Of a stretch of DNA of 64,000 nt, positions 34,429 to 43,906 are shown in pieces. This stretch comes from Salinithrix halophila (GTDB taxonomy: Bacteria > Bacillota > Bacilli > Thermoactinomycetales > DSM-45169). A program made the translations under genes and the position numbers. Numbering within the stretch: position 1 is the stretch's first letter; each line of letters begins with the position of its first letter. The stretch is taken from the NCBI RefSeq assembly GCF_042650125.1, contig NZ_JBHSAP010000007.1, forward strand, positions 1 through 64,000. The letters run 5' to 3'. The notes beneath the pieces are model-generated. The model was given only the letters and a program-made list of their open reading frames with translations. It ran no database searches and had not been told where the DNA came from.

Positions 34429-35010
34429 TCAAGGGCGGAGCCGGGGGGATAAATGCCTACGATGCCCGATTGTTCCCGGTTGCATTAGCAAAAGAGGGCG
34501 TTCCGGCAAATGCTTCCTCAGCCATCCCAGGGATGTTTCCCGAGTGGTAAAAACCCAAGCAGCCTCTTCCACTGCCAGTTTTGGAACACCCCACTCCCGC
34601 CGGCTCAGCTGGACTCGGGGATAAGGGATCGTTGGAAAGGCCAGGACCGTATCCCCATACCGGAGGCACTCTCTCAAGCAGACTTCCATTGGGTATTCCC
34701 GTGAGGAACGTAACAGATGGACAGGGACGAAACCCAGGCTTTCCCGGAGGCTGCGGGCATCTTCAGCCTGAGTCGGGCTTCTGCGGTTTCCTCGGCTTCC
34801 GGAGGCAAGTACTGGAAATTGACGGATCAGATGGATAAAGGGGATGCCATGAAAAAACAACAACGATCCCTCCTTCAAGGTTCGTGACAAATAGAGGCCT
34901 ATAGAGTAGAGCCCCCTTGGCAAACCTCCACAGGAGCTCGTCGACAAAAAGCTTAGGATCGCTATTTTCCTAAGATCCCCCCGGACGTTTTTATAATTAA
35001 AGATGCCCAT
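34429..35010 (-). CDS. Hypothetical protein of unknown family, upstream of sbnA
   Basis: The frame encodes 193 residues (MGIFNYKNVRG start). The part from about residue 60 (RSPTQAEDARSLRESLGFVP, CLRECLRYGDTVLAFPTIPY, REWGVPKLAVEEAAWVFTTR) has codon use and composition of a real gene; the first 40 residues look less protein-like. No good ribosome binding site precedes the ATG, so the gene may be truncated at the 5' end or start internally. I do not recognise it. It is codirectional with sbnA, but separated from it by the Fur-box promoter. Confidence 0.4.
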   Translation of the reverse strand: MGIFNYKNVRGDLRKIAILSFLSTSSCGGLPRGLYSIGLYLSRTLKEGSLLFFHGIPFIHLIRQFPVLASGSRGNRRSPTQAEDARSLRESLGFVPVHLLRSSREYPMEVCLRECLRYGDTVLAFPTIPYPRVQLSRREWGVPKLAVEEAAWVFTTRETSLGWLRKHLPERPLLLMQPGTIGHRRHLSPRLRP

Positions 35011-35105
35011 TTGGCTTCTTTATTATTCCAATAAGAAACTTCTTGTCCATCTCTTCCGTTACTCTGTATGAAAGCCAAAGATTGAGGAACAAGGGAGGCT
35101 TGAAT

Positions 35106-35822
35106 GTGAAAAAAAGCGGTCTTATTCTCTTTTTGACAGTGCTTACTTTCGGGTTGGTATCTGCGGGGCCCGCCCCCACAATCGATGCCCGTGAAAAAGG
35201 GGAGTCGCTCACTTGTGATCGTATCGTCCAAAACGCTGTCATCGGCTACCAGATGCGAATGCTTAAGGAAGAAAACCCCAGTTGGTTTGTAACGAAAAAA
35301 CCGAAAAAAGTCACTAAGAAAAAGAAACGTCCAAAGGCGGTACAGCAACCGACCGACAACCGTGACAAGGCGAATTCTTCCGGGAACCAAACGCCCTCCA
35401 CTACTCCGTCCACCGGTTCCAATCAGCCCTCGTCTATGAAGGCCATCGAGCGGGAAGTGGTGCAGCTGGTCAACCAAGAACGGGCCAAAAACAGGCTAAA
35501 ACCGTTGCGGGCGGACGGTAAACTCTCCTCTGTTGCTCGGGACAAATCGAAAGACATGATCGCCAATAACTATTTTTCCCATGACTCTCCAACCTATGGG
35601 TCCCCCTTCGATATGATGAAACGATACGGAATCCGCTATTCTACAGCTGCCGAAAACATCGCCGGCGGACAGTCTACTGCGAAAAAGGTGATGGAAGGCT
35701 GGATGAACAGCGAAGGACATCGTGCCAACATCTTGAACCCCGATCTCACCACGATTGGCGTCGGTTATGCCAGAGGGGGATCATACGGCCATTACTGGAC
35801 CCAAATGTTCATCGCAAAATAG
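35106..35822 (+). CDS. Secreted CAP/SCP-domain protein (YkwD-like)
   Basis: The 238-residue product begins with a signal peptide (MKKSGLILFLTVLTFGLVSA). A basic, Lys/Pro/Thr-rich linker (about residues 60-110) leads to a C-terminal CAP domain of YkwD type: EREVVQLVNQERAKNRLKPL, NNYFSHDSPTYGSPFDMM, AAENIAGGQ, WMNSEGHRANILNP and GGSYGHYWTQMFIAK. CAP domains with this signature are common in Bacillus spore and cell-surface proteins (compare SafA-linked CwlO-independent YkwD); the activity is not established. The GTG at 35106 is chosen for GGGAGG seven bases upstream. A strong terminator follows. Confidence 0.85.
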   Translation: MKKSGLILFLTVLTFGLVSAGPAPTIDAREKGESLTCDRIVQNAVIGYQMRMLKEENPSWFVTKKPKKVTKKKKRPKAVQQPTDNRDKANSSGNQTPSTTPSTGSNQPSSMKAIEREVVQLVNQERAKNRLKPLRADGKLSSVARDKSKDMIANNYFSHDSPTYGSPFDMMKRYGIRYSTAAENIAGGQSTAKKVMEGWMNSEGHRANILNPDLTTIGVGYARGGSYGHYWTQMFIAK

Positions 35823-35855
35823 AACTTCCTGCTCTAAAAAATTTTGCATCATCTG

Positions 35856-35885
35856 AACCTCTTCCCCATAGGAAGAGGTTTTTTT
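35856..35885 (+). terminator. Intrinsic terminator after the CAP-domain gene
   Basis: AACCTCTTCC and GGAAGAGGTT form a perfect 10-bp stem with a 5-base loop, followed by TTTTT. Confidence 0.9.
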
Positions 35886-35987
35886 CGTCGGATCCCCGGC
35901 TTATTTTTTCCCTTTTAAACAGGCGAATGAGTCAAGCCTATGCGGTCATAGATTGGGACGGAAGGAGCACCACGGGGAGGAATTGGC

Positions 35988-36761
35988 ATGGAAAGAAAAT
36001 CAGGGCGGTCCGTCCCATCGACAAAGGCCGTCCGTCCACCAGACAGTCTGCGAGAGATTCCCCTGGATCGGAACTGGCCTTCCATCCCCGCCCTCGAACT
36101 GGCCTATACCGAGCTGGAACAGGATGAGATGTTCCCTCGTCTCCCGACGCAGAAAATCCCCCATTGTCTGGAGGGGGCCCTGGCCATCGGTCAAGAAGCG
36201 GCGGAGGGGCTCACTTACGACGGGGATCTGGGCCATTGGATTGACCGTGTGATCCATACGGGCGTACGAGTGCGCTTCGCACAACAGGAGCCGTCCTCCT
36301 CCGGATGGGTACGCGCCCAGTACCGCCCTAAGCCTCCTACGATCGAAATCTATCGCTCTTCTCTCGACCAACTGGATCAGTTCATCCGGAAGGGAGGATT
36401 CCGGGTTCGGGAGGATGACCTAATCGCCCTCCACCTTTTCCATGAATGGTTTCACCATTTGGAGAACACCCGGCTGGGACGAACCGATTCCCGCTTACCT
36501 CGGGTGGTCCGAAAACGTTGGGGTCCTTTCGCTTTTCGGGAACGGCTGGTGCGACTCCGGGAAATCGCCGCCCACGCCTTTACTCAAAAAGTAATGGGGC
36601 TCTCCTGGTCTCCCTTGTGGCTGGACCATCTGCTTCTCCTGTCGGAAAAGGGTTGGTCACGGGAGCGGATCCGCGATCATTTCAAACACACGGTCCACCG
36701 CTACCGCGAGCTCTTGCGCTCCCTGGAACCGACTCAGAAAGAGGACGACGACGAAACATGA
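35988..36761 (+). CDS. HExxH-motif protein of unknown function
   Basis: The 257-residue cytoplasmic protein has H152-E153-x2-H156 in LFHEWFHHLENTRLG and a downstream RLREIAAHAFTQ helix that could supply the third zinc ligand, as in gluzincin-like folds. There is no signal peptide or membrane segment. GGGGAGG precedes the ATG. I do not recognise a named family. Homologues with this HEWFHHLE core are probably confined to related spore formers, which is inference. It stands alone, with a terminator directly after its stop. Confidence 0.65.
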   Translation: MERKSGRSVPSTKAVRPPDSLREIPLDRNWPSIPALELAYTELEQDEMFPRLPTQKIPHCLEGALAIGQEAAEGLTYDGDLGHWIDRVIHTGVRVRFAQQEPSSSGWVRAQYRPKPPTIEIYRSSLDQLDQFIRKGGFRVREDDLIALHLFHEWFHHLENTRLGRTDSRLPRVVRKRWGPFAFRERLVRLREIAAHAFTQKVMGLSWSPLWLDHLLLLSEKGWSRERIRDHFKHTVHRYRELLRSLEPTQKEDDDET

Positions 36762-36762
36762 A

Positions 36763-36796
36763 AAAGGGCGACACCCCTCGGTGCCGCCCTTTTTTT
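36763..36796 (+). terminator. Intrinsic terminator
   Basis: AGGGCG...CACC and GGTG...CGCCCT form an interrupted stem, followed by a run of seven T. It begins at the stop codon of the preceding gene. Confidence 0.9.
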
Positions 36797-36949
36797 GATT
36801 GCTCCTTGATTGCTCCTTTATCGCCGAACTGCCCTATGAACCCCAACCAAACCCCAGAAATAGCCTGAACATAGGAAGAGCCTCTACATCCTGTCTCCAA
36901 ATCGAATCGCCGATAGATTTTATATCTTCCGATATAACTTATGGAAGGC

Positions 36950-38590
36950 TCATCGACCACGAGGCACCGGGGGTTCTTCCTTTTCCTCCGAATTCTCTGG
37001 TAGGAACTGCTCGACAAAATATCGGGGGCTCAGCTTTTCCCCGGTGGCCCGCTCCAGCATTTCGTTCCAGGGATACCGGGCCCCAGGGAAGAAGATTCTC
37101 TCCTGGAGGAAACGGCCCGCTTCTTCGTTTTCCACCAGAGGATGTTCTTTAGCGGGGAAGACCTCTTTCATCGAGGCGAAGATCTGGGATGCCGTTAGCT
37201 CGCCAAGGAGATAGTTCTGATAATAGACCGGAGAAGTACCGAGATGGATTTTGGCCGCCCAGTCCGGCTCATCGCGCCCTTCGGGTCGGGGGACAAACTG
37301 GAATCGTTCCACGTAGTCCCACCACAAGCGATTGAGATCTTGTTCCGGATCCGCATATAACTCCCGTTCAAAATGGATCATCACTAGGCACCAACGAACG
37401 AAAATGAGCATTTCCAGCATGGTCTGCTTGGCAAGGGGTTCCGCAACTTCCTTCAGCGCTTCCTTAGACAGGCCCGCTATCCGGAATAACCACACGGGTT
37501 CTTTGCCCATCCGCCCCATCAGCATGGCAATCGCTTCCGTAGAGGAGATGTGAGCCGGTTTCCGCAGCAGATAAGGCAGTTTGGCATCATGGTATTTGTC
37601 ATAAACCGCATGTCCCAGTTCATGGAGAAGCGTGTTTACCCAATAGGCGTCGGGGCGGAGATTGCAGAGGATCCGGGTGTCTCCCTCCCGGTCGATATCG
37701 ATACAGAAAGCGTGCTGGGACTTCCCTTCCCGCTCATACAAATCACTCCGCTCCAGGATATCTTGGATATCCAGTCCGACCCCTCTAAACGTTTTCTTCC
37801 CCAAGTCCTCTAGTTTTTTCTCACGGAAATGCCGGTCCAGATCGACATCGAAAACGGCTGGTGCTTCCTGAAAGAAGGGGTCTTCATAATGCCAAGGTCG
37901 TAGCCCTTCCGGTCGCAAGTGGACATATCGACTGGCGATGGCCTTGTCCATCTCCTTCTTGATATTCGCAAAAGGCTGGTCGGTCTGCTCTTTGAGATCG
38001 GCCAGGACCGTAAACAGCTCTTTTTCGTCCAGTTCCTGAAGTTGCAAAGACATATCGTAATAATCTCGCCAGCCTCGATTGCGGGCCACCTTGTTCCGCA
38101 AACGGACCAGTTCCCGGACACGGTCGGCAACGACGCCTCCCACTTGCTTGCTCGCCTTCCAGGCATCTTTCCGTTTGTATGTATCCCGCTCTGCGCGGAA
38201 AATTTCCTTCAATTCATTGTCGGAGACCTTGCGGTCTCTATACGTTGCCCGGTAGTTAACAAAGGCACTTTCAATCTCTGTTTCCAGGTTGACCAATTCC
38301 TCAATCTCATCCGGCGCCATCTGATTTCCCGCAAATTCCAGATACAATAGCTCCACCTGACGGGAAAGGATCGGATCCTCGCACTTTTTATCCCGCAGCG
38401 ATTTCAGCGCTTCGAAGCGGTTCGCATCCGCATAGAATGCGATCAATTCTTTCAAGTAACGGGCATACTCCTCTTCGTATTTTTTGTCCCCGGTTGTCTG
38501 TGCCATCCAATAAGCTTCGGCAATCCGTTTCTCCAGCGAACGGATAGTCGGAACCCACTGATCCAGTAGCGCTTGGGCTTTCTCTTTCAT
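36950..38590 (-). CDS. M2/M3-like zinc peptidase (ACE-type fold)
   Basis: The 546-residue cytoplasmic protein has HELGHAVYDKYH (about residues 321-332) as zinc site, with SSTEAIAMLMGRMG about 28 residues later supplying the glutamate ligand, in the spacing of M2/M3 metallopeptidases. The N-terminal half is helical (ETEIESAFVNYRATYRDRKV, NKVARNRGWRDYYDMSLQL), like bacterial peptidyl-dipeptidase relatives. No signal peptide is seen, so intracellular oligopeptide turnover is likely. The ATG at 38590 has GGAGGAGG upstream; the frame opens 34 codons earlier without a site. Confidence 0.82.
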   Translation of the reverse strand: MKEKAQALLDQWVPTIRSLEKRIAEAYWMAQTTGDKKYEEEYARYLKELIAFYADANRFEALKSLRDKKCEDPILSRQVELLYLEFAGNQMAPDEIEELVNLETEIESAFVNYRATYRDRKVSDNELKEIFRAERDTYKRKDAWKASKQVGGVVADRVRELVRLRNKVARNRGWRDYYDMSLQLQELDEKELFTVLADLKEQTDQPFANIKKEMDKAIASRYVHLRPEGLRPWHYEDPFFQEAPAVFDVDLDRHFREKKLEDLGKKTFRGVGLDIQDILERSDLYEREGKSQHAFCIDIDREGDTRILCNLRPDAYWVNTLLHELGHAVYDKYHDAKLPYLLRKPAHISSTEAIAMLMGRMGKEPVWLFRIAGLSKEALKEVAEPLAKQTMLEMLIFVRWCLVMIHFERELYADPEQDLNRLWWDYVERFQFVPRPEGRDEPDWAAKIHLGTSPVYYQNYLLGELTASQIFASMKEVFPAKEHPLVENEEAGRFLQERIFFPGARYPWNEMLERATGEKLSPRYFVEQFLPENSEEKEEPPVPRGR

Positions 38591-38730
38591 GGTTTGTCTC
38601 CTCCTCCAGCAATCGTCTCTTAGGGTGTTTCGGAACCGTACCTGTTTCCTTTTCCACACGCTTCCCTTTCGTCCCTGCTGCGAATGAATCAAACCAGCCC
38701 GGGGAGGATAGGAAAAGGAGGTGCATCACG

Positions 38731-38985
38731 ATGGAAAAACCCTATCTCTGTCCATCCTGCGGAACCAATCGTAGCCGGTTTAACTTGATTGAACAGGTAG
38801 TCGTTCCCGTTAAAAAAGATCCCCAGAGCGGCGAGATATTAGAACGCGTTGAAGAAGACGATCCCTTCCAGACCCGTTACAAAGGGGAAAAATTCCGGGT
38901 TCAGTGCGGGGTATGCGGAGTGGTGGAGGAGGAAACGCGTTTCGTCAAATCCGCCCAGAGAGGTACCGGTCAACCACAGCTCTGA
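38731..38985 (+). CDS. Small zinc-ribbon-like protein
   Basis: This 84-residue protein has two cysteine pairs, LCPSCGTNRSRFNL at the N-terminus and VQCGVCGVVEEETRF near the C-terminus, spaced as in a zinc ribbon. The part between is charged (KKDPQSGEILERVEEDDPF). GGAGGTG precedes the ATG. It diverges from the peptidase gene across about 140 bases and has its own terminator. Function unknown; a nucleic-acid or protein-binding role is only suggested by the ribbon. Confidence 0.7.
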   Translation: MEKPYLCPSCGTNRSRFNLIEQVVVPVKKDPQSGEILERVEEDDPFQTRYKGEKFRVQCGVCGVVEEETRFVKSAQRGTGQPQL

Positions 38986-38999
38986 GCCTTCCTGTTACC

Positions 39000-39030
39000 A
39001 ACCCCTTCCTAAGTAAGAGAAGGGGTTTTT
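39000..39030 (+). terminator. Intrinsic terminator
   Basis: AACCCCTTC and GAAGGGGTT form a 9-bp stem, followed by TTTT, 15 bases after the zinc-ribbon gene. Confidence 0.85.
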
Positions 39031-39133
39031 GCCGTTCTCGACCACCCTCCTGAAGGATCAAACGGATTCATGTATAATAGGGGATGATTAGGCTTTCACG
39101 ACTGGACTTTTTGTGATAAAGGAGTCGGAACGG

Positions 39134-40672
39134 ATGCACTCATTAAAAGACAGCTTGCTGGAATTGATCACCGAGGCTTCGACCAACCTCCCCCCTGATG
39201 TGCGGGCGGCGATCCGTCTTTCCAAAGCGAAGGAAGACGCCGGGACGCGATCGGCCCTGGCCCTGTCCACCATCACGGACAACATCACCATGGCTGAGGA
39301 AAATGTCTCCCCCATTTGTCAGGATACGGGGATGCCCACCTTTTATGTTCACGTCCCTGTGGGCGTTAACCAGTTGGAAATCACTCGGGAGATTAAAAAA
39401 GCGATTGTGGAGGCGACAAAAACCGGAAAACTCCGCCCCAATTCCGTCGATTCCCTGACCGGAGAGAACAGCGGAGACAACCTCGGCGAAGGCGTCCCTG
39501 TCATCCATTACGAACAGTGGGATAAGGATGAAGTCGACATTCGCTTGATCCTCAAGGGGGGAGGTTGCGAAAATAAAAATATCCAATACAGCCTCCCCTG
39601 TGAACTGGAAGGCCTAGGCCGGGCAGGACGCGATCTGGACGGCATTCGTAAATGTATTCTGCACAGCGTCTATCAGGCACAGGGGCAAGGTTGCAGTGCC
39701 GGTTTCATCGGAGTAGGGATCGGAGGCGATCGGACCACCGGATATGAGCTAGCCAAAAAACAGCTCTTTCGGAAAACCTTCGATACCAACCCCCATCCGG
39801 ACTTGGCGAAGCTGGAATCCTATATCATGGATCATGCCAACGAACTCTCCATCGGAACGATGGGCTTTGGTGGCAACACGACACTGCTGGGCTGTAAAAT
39901 CGGATCGATGCACCGGATTCCAGCCAGTTTTTACGTCTCCGTGGCCTACAACTGTTGGGCTTTCCGCCGCCAGGGTGTGATGATCGACCCCGATAACGGC
40001 AAGATCACGCGCTGGCTTTATAAAGAAGAGCCTCCTGTTACCGTCTCCGAACCCAGCCAAGGAGAACCAGCAGCTGCATCGGAAGGCAGCCGAGAAATCG
40101 TTCTCACTCCACCGATCACCGAAGAGCAGATCCGAAGCCTGAAAGTAGGGGATGTTGTCATCCTTAACGGCCCCCTCCATACCGGGCGGGACGCCCTTCA
40201 CAAGTACCTGATCGACCACGACTCCCCCGTGGATCTCAACGGCGGAGTGATTTACCACTGCGGACCCGTGATGCTGAAAGACAAAGACGGCAACTGGGAG
40301 GTCAAAGCAGCCGGCCCTACCACCAGCATCCGGGAGGAGCCTTATCAGGCCGACATCATCGGCAAATTCGGCATCCGAGCCGTTATCGGCAAAGGCGGTA
40401 TGGGAGCCCGTACCCTAGCAGGTTTGAAGGAACACGGGGCCGTCTACCTTAACGCGATCGGCGGAGCGGCTCAATATTATGCCGACTGCATCACTCACGT
40501 GGACGGGGTGGACTTCATGGAATTCGGTGTACCAGAAGCGATGTGGCACCTACAGGTGAAGAACTTCGCCGCCATCGTGACCATGGATGCGAATGGCAAC
40601 AGTCTGCACAAAGAAGTGGAAAACACGTCACTTGAGCGGCTGGCCAAGTTGAAAGATCCAGTTTTCTCCTGA
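39134..40672 (+). CDS. fumA: Class I (iron-sulfur) fumarate hydratase
   Basis: The 512-residue enzyme is a fused class I fumarase: an alpha-type half (ICQDTGMPTFYVHVPVG, then GGCENKNIQYSLPC) and a beta-type C-terminal half (LKVGDVVILNGPLHTGRDALHK, then YHCGPVMLKDKDGNWEVKAA). Cysteines in ICQDTG, QGCSAGF and LLGCKIGSMHR are placed to hold the [4Fe-4S] cluster. It interconverts fumarate and malate in the TCA cycle, fitting the sdhCAB operon 4 kb away. The ATG at 39134 has AAAGGAG upstream; a GTG seven codons earlier is less likely. Confidence 0.92.
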   Translation: MHSLKDSLLELITEASTNLPPDVRAAIRLSKAKEDAGTRSALALSTITDNITMAEENVSPICQDTGMPTFYVHVPVGVNQLEITREIKKAIVEATKTGKLRPNSVDSLTGENSGDNLGEGVPVIHYEQWDKDEVDIRLILKGGGCENKNIQYSLPCELEGLGRAGRDLDGIRKCILHSVYQAQGQGCSAGFIGVGIGGDRTTGYELAKKQLFRKTFDTNPHPDLAKLESYIMDHANELSIGTMGFGGNTTLLGCKIGSMHRIPASFYVSVAYNCWAFRRQGVMIDPDNGKITRWLYKEEPPVTVSEPSQGEPAAASEGSREIVLTPPITEEQIRSLKVGDVVILNGPLHTGRDALHKYLIDHDSPVDLNGGVIYHCGPVMLKDKDGNWEVKAAGPTTSIREEPYQADIIGKFGIRAVIGKGGMGARTLAGLKEHGAVYLNAIGGAAQYYADCITHVDGVDFMEFGVPEAMWHLQVKNFAAIVTMDANGNSLHKEVENTSLERLAKLKDPVFS

Positions 40673-40678
40673 GGAGGT

Positions 40679-40707
40679 TAGGGCGGTACGACAACCGCCC
40701 TATTTTT
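40679..40707 (+). terminator. Intrinsic terminator of the fumarase gene
   Basis: TAGGGCGGT and ACCGCCCTA form a 9-bp stem with a 6-base loop, followed by TTTTT. Confidence 0.92.
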
Positions 40708-40808
40708 GATTGGGGAGAAAGAAATTTATTCACAGGATACAAGAGAAGCGATAGAATGAGAAATGTCAAAATCCCAACACCAGAGAAACAGAGGTGAGGA
40801 GTACGCTT

Positions 40809-42902
40809 ATGGAGGAACAGAAGAAGCGAATAGTGGAATGGTTCCGTCGGTTTAAAATAAACAAAAAAACAGCTTTGATTTCCTTGAGTGTGGTCTTGGT
40901 CACTGGTGTGGCCGGAGTGGTCTACGCGACGCAAGACTCCGGGCCCGGTCCTAAAACCGTGATGAACCGTTACATAGACTACTGGGAACAAGGAAAGTAC
41001 GATTCGATGTATAACCTTCTGAGTAATGAGTCCAAGCAAAAAGTAAAGAAAAAAGCGTTTGTGAAGCGACACAAAGCTATCGCCGAAGGAATCCAACAAA
41101 AAGACATCCAGTTTAAGTTCGCCCAAACTCATGAGGAAGAGCCGGAATCGATCCCCTTCACCACCCATATTCAATCCGGTATCGTCCGAGACATCAGCTT
41201 CAAGAATAAGGCTCATCTTGTCGAAGACGACGAAGGTTGGCGGGTCGACTGGTCGCCTTCCCTCATCTTCCCTGAACTGAAAGAAAGTGACCGGATTCGT
41301 GTCACCCCTACGCCTCCTGGGAAACGCGGGGAGATCACGGCCCGAAACGGCGAACCCCTCGCGGTCAATGATGAGAAAACCGCCGTTGGTGTAATCCCCA
41401 ATCAGGTCAAAGATTTGAAAGCGACGAGTCAAAAGCTGGCTAAAGCCCTCGATCTTTCCGCTAAAGAGGTTTATAACAAGGTGAAATCCGGGGAAAAGAA
41501 ACCGGAGGAATTTGTTACCGTCCGGACATTCTCCGGGAAAGATCAGGCGAAGGCCGGGAAACTAGAAAAGGCGATCCCCGGGGTTATGGCTCGCGACGCC
41601 TCGGTCCGCCGCTATCCCCAAAAAGAATTGACAGCCCATGTAACGGGTTATATTCGGCCAATTACCAAAGATCAATTGAAAAAACAGAAGAAAGAGGGCT
41701 ATCAAGCCGGAGACTGGATCGGACAATCTGGGCTGGAAAAATATATGGAAGAAACCTTACGCGGGGAGCCCGGTTACCGAATTGTCACCACCGATGCTCA
41801 TGGTAAGGAAAAATCCCTGATCGCTAAAAAGCCCCCCAAAAACGGAAAAGATATTCAAACTACCATCGATCTGAAAACGCAAAAGCAAATGGTTAGCGCC
41901 ATTCAACGGAAATCCACGGATAAAGGCGGAGGGGTGGCCCTCGATCCGAAAAACGGAGACATCCTAGCTATGGTCAGCGCCCCTTCCTACGACCCGAATA
42001 CGTTTATAAAGGGAATGTCCCGTTCGGACTGGGCGCAGATCAGCAGCTCGTCCCAACCGCTGGCCAACCGAGCCAAGGTTACGTATGCGCCAGGGTCAAC
42101 CATGAAAGCTATCACCTCCGCCATCGGCCTTGATTCAAAAAAAATCACGCCAAAAACCCATTACAATACGGATTCCGGCAAGTGGCAAAAGGATTCCAGC
42201 TGGGGCGGTTACTTTGTAAGGCGGGTGGATAACCCCGGTGGAGGCGTCGACTTAGCCAAAGCTCTCGCCTGGTCGGACAATATCTACTTTGCCCGTGTGG
42301 GGCTTAAAATCGGCGGCCCTACCATGATTAAATACCTAAAACAATTCGGTTTTGATGAGAAAATGGATATTCCCCTGGATGTTACCCCCTCCCAGTATTC
42401 CAACGACAAGAAGTTCCAATCCGAGATTCAGTTGGCGGATACTTCATACGGACAGGGACAACTCCTGATCAGCCCCATCCATCTGGCAACCATGTACAAT
42501 ACCTTTGCCAACGATGGGGATATGTTGAAGCCCCGCATTTTGATGAAAGACGATACGACCAACAAGCCGAAAATATGGAAAAAAGATGTGATCTCCCCTA
42601 AAGTTTCCGCTAAAGTCCGGGAACTCCTCACTGGGGTGGTAACAAAACCGAAAGGTTCCGCCCGTGACCTTCGCACTCCAGGGGTCAGCCTGGGAGCCAA
42701 AACCGGCACAGCGGAGCTAAAGGCCAGCCGCGATGACAAATATCAACGACAGCTCGGTTGGCTTGCCTGGATGGCCGGTAAAGATAAGGACGATAAACCG
42801 GATATTGTCTGTGCCGCCTTTGTGGATGAAGTTCAGGATCGTGGCGGAAGCCACTACCTTTTCCCGGGAGTCAAAAAAATGATCAAAGCACGGTATCGGT
42901 GA
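40809..42902 (+). CDS. pbpC: Penicillin-binding protein with MecA_N domain (PBP2a/PBP3-like)
   Basis: The 697-residue class B PBP has a cytoplasmic start, one membrane anchor (about residues 22-41), an NTF2-like MecA_N domain (TVMNRYIDYWEQGKYDSMYN onward, about 50-160), a dimerisation domain and a transpeptidase domain. Active-site motifs are S430-T-M-K (YAPGSTMKAI), S489-D-N (AWSDNIYF) and K631-T-G-T. It cross-links peptidoglycan at the cell surface. The architecture matches Bacillus PbpC (PBP3) and staphylococcal MecA; low beta-lactam affinity is possible but not shown. The ATG at 40809 follows GAGGTGAGGAG. Confidence 0.9.
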   Translation: MEEQKKRIVEWFRRFKINKKTALISLSVVLVTGVAGVVYATQDSGPGPKTVMNRYIDYWEQGKYDSMYNLLSNESKQKVKKKAFVKRHKAIAEGIQQKDIQFKFAQTHEEEPESIPFTTHIQSGIVRDISFKNKAHLVEDDEGWRVDWSPSLIFPELKESDRIRVTPTPPGKRGEITARNGEPLAVNDEKTAVGVIPNQVKDLKATSQKLAKALDLSAKEVYNKVKSGEKKPEEFVTVRTFSGKDQAKAGKLEKAIPGVMARDASVRRYPQKELTAHVTGYIRPITKDQLKKQKKEGYQAGDWIGQSGLEKYMEETLRGEPGYRIVTTDAHGKEKSLIAKKPPKNGKDIQTTIDLKTQKQMVSAIQRKSTDKGGGVALDPKNGDILAMVSAPSYDPNTFIKGMSRSDWAQISSSSQPLANRAKVTYAPGSTMKAITSAIGLDSKKITPKTHYNTDSGKWQKDSSWGGYFVRRVDNPGGGVDLAKALAWSDNIYFARVGLKIGGPTMIKYLKQFGFDEKMDIPLDVTPSQYSNDKKFQSEIQLADTSYGQGQLLISPIHLATMYNTFANDGDMLKPRILMKDDTTNKPKIWKKDVISPKVSAKVRELLTGVVTKPKGSARDLRTPGVSLGAKTGTAELKASRDDKYQRQLGWLAWMAGKDKDDKPDIVCAAFVDEVQDRGGSHYLFPGVKKMIKARYR

Positions 42903-42994
42903 TTCCCTTATATTTCCTCATCGATTATAATGAGGTCAGTTGAAACATCTTTTCCGTTTTTATCGTCTATATAAGGAAGAAGGGGGTTTTCTAC

Positions 42995-43897
42995 TTGAAA
43001 ATGAACAAATTCGTGCTGGTCGCTCTCATCCTATCCCTGGCCTTCGGCTCTTTTGCACTGCCGGGGGGAGCGTCAGCAGAGTCTCAAACGGGCAAAACCG
43101 TGGTTACTCTTGGGGCAGATTTATCACAAAGCCAACGGCAGTCCCTCCTGCAAGAGATGAATGTGGATTCCAACGTGGAAACCATTGACGTCAGTATCGC
43201 CGATATCCGCAATTATCTGCACGGAGGCCAATCAGGTGGCACTCCCGCCGCAGGAGACAACAAAGCCTATTCCTCTGCTCGGATTACCCTTCAAGATTCC
43301 GGCAACGGGATCCAGGTGAAAGCCAACAACGTCACCCGGGTCACTGAACAGATGTATGCCAACGCCCTCTTAACAGCTGGTATACAGGATGCCCAAGTAT
43401 ACGTTACTTCCCCGGAACCCGTCACCGGCACTGCCGCTCTCACCGGCATCATGATGGCTTTCGAAAAAGCTTCGAACAAGCAGATCAGCCAGGAGCAACG
43501 GCAGGTAGCCAACGAGGAAATGAAGCGCACCTCTGAACTGGGTCAACAGATTGGCGATCAGAACAAAGCAGCCGATTTCATGAACAAGGTAAAAGAAGAG
43601 ATCGCCAAACAACAACCGAAGAGCGAAGAAGAAGTGCGCCAGATTGTTGTTAATGTTGCCGGAGACTTAAACATCAACCTCAACAATCAGCAGATCCAAA
43701 ACGTTACCAATGTCATGCATGACTTCTCCAAGCTCGACATCGACTGGGGTGCCCTCAGCGGCCAGCTGGACCAACTGAAGGGGAATCTCCAGAAGGGATT
43801 GGACTGGGCTAAATCCGAGGAAGCCCAAGGCTTTTTCGATCAACTGCTGAATTGGCTTTCTGACCTGTTCAGCTCTCTAAAAAGCATCTTCTCCTAA
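42995..43897 (+). CDS. Secreted DUF1002-family protein
   Basis: The 300-residue product has a signal peptide (LVALILSLAFGSFALPGGAS) and the DUF1002 pattern: TVVTLGADLSQSQRQSLLQE, SSARITLQDSGNGIQVKANN, MYANALLTAGIQDAQVYVTS and TGTAALTGIMMAFEKA. The C-terminal 90 residues are amphipathic and Asn/Gln-rich. Function of the family is unknown; it is common in spore-forming Firmicutes. The TTG at 42995 has GGGGG eight bases upstream; the ATG two codons later is the alternative. A terminator follows. Confidence 0.85.
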   Translation: MKMNKFVLVALILSLAFGSFALPGGASAESQTGKTVVTLGADLSQSQRQSLLQEMNVDSNVETIDVSIADIRNYLHGGQSGGTPAAGDNKAYSSARITLQDSGNGIQVKANNVTRVTEQMYANALLTAGIQDAQVYVTSPEPVTGTAALTGIMMAFEKASNKQISQEQRQVANEEMKRTSELGQQIGDQNKAADFMNKVKEEIAKQQPKSEEEVRQIVVNVAGDLNINLNNQQIQNVTNVMHDFSKLDIDWGALSGQLDQLKGNLQKGLDWAKSEEAQGFFDQLLNWLSDLFSSLKSIFS

Positions 43898-43906
43898 TCA
43901 CACCGG

